Positions 5,195 through 5,275 of a DNA stretch of 5,275 nt are shown here, piece by piece. Under the pieces are notes generated by a model. That model saw nothing but the letters and a program-made list of their open reading frames with translations. It searched no databases and was not told the origin of the DNA. The position numbers and the translations under genes are program-made. Source of the stretch: Spirochaetaceae bacterium (lineage in GTDB: Bacteria > Spirochaetota > Spirochaetia > Treponematales > Breznakiellaceae); assembly GCA_031258335.1 (NCBI GenBank), contig JAIRMY010000118.1, forward strand, positions 1 through 5,275. The letters run 5' to 3'. The stretch's first letter is position 1; every line of letters begins with the position of its first letter.

Positions 5195-5275
5195 TCTCCC
5201 CACTCAGGGAAGACGACAGGGCGGGAATCGCCTGCGCGATGCGCTATGCCGAAGAACATTGTTCCGCGCCGCTTA

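Larger units (their letters stand above)
4761..5243 (-). pseudogene. TonB-dependent receptor, N-terminal plug fragment joined to barrel sequence
   Basis: The frame opens after a TAG at 5246-5244. It reads DDALDFVVTAGRTREEVAKV, then the classic plug start VTVITAEDIAESGASTVVDVLENVPGIRL. The plug should continue for some 80 more residues with an IRG and a hydrophobic DG segment. Instead, after GELRG at about 4990, it passes straight into IWDINDVMSLNANVGFAFG, which reads like barrel strands, and then PPYLELAPVATG, like the extracellular region before the N-x-x-L-K-P-E motif. So most of the plug and the first half of the barrel are missing. A TGA ends this frame at 4763-4761, while homology continues in the +1 frame. 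No proper start or signal peptide is visible: a GTG at 5132 lies too far inside the plug leader, and an ATG at 5259 is out of frame across a 15-G tract. I read this as a decayed gene. Confidence 0.8.

Overview
The window looks like chromosomal DNA of a spirochaete, most likely a Treponema-type bacterium of moderate GC content. Three things point that way: a membrane protein resembling the 'Trep_Strep' family (MptD-like ECF substrate-binding component), a TonB-dependent outer-membrane receptor (so the cell has two membranes), and a long homopolymeric G tract like those treponemes use near variable genes. The taxonomic call is inference; no rRNA or other decisive marker is present. Every recognisable gene lies on the minus strand, so transcription runs from the right end to the left.

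Right third (about 3240-5275): remains of a TonB/ECF-type uptake locus. In transcription order it holds a TonB-dependent receptor in pieces (plug start joined directly to barrel sequence, then a frameshift, then a truncated barrel), a 5'-truncated EcfT, and an S component that seems to lack its last membrane helix. No ECF ATPase gene is visible. The ecfT fragment begins inside the end of the receptor fragment, as a deletion would leave it, and that deletion could also have removed an ATPase gene. Near its 5' end the receptor carries a 15-G tract, and about 160 bases further on a five-tract G-quadruplex motif lies exactly where plug and barrel sequence meet.

Middle (2124-3146): an intact tRNA-dihydrouridine synthase of the DusB type, carrying a small in-frame 9-bp repeat that encodes (Gly-Arg-Glu)x3. 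A possible promoter lies just upstream, in the gap left after the truncated S-component gene.

Left (89-1903): a complete lepA (elongation factor 4, 604 aa). The 220-bp spacer between dus and lepA is packed with perfect or near-perfect palindromes, several sharing a GC stem around an AA/TT centre, and at least two sets form mutually exclusive pairings. lepA has no Shine-Dalgarno at normal spacing, but a TATACT box ends 7 nt before its ATG. The first 88 bases hold no gene I can support.

Together this is two intact translation-related housekeeping genes beside a decaying, possibly once phase-variable nutrient uptake cluster. I see no complete new system. The unusual signals are the G-rich elements and serial deletions in the receptor locus, and the palindrome cluster ahead of lepA.
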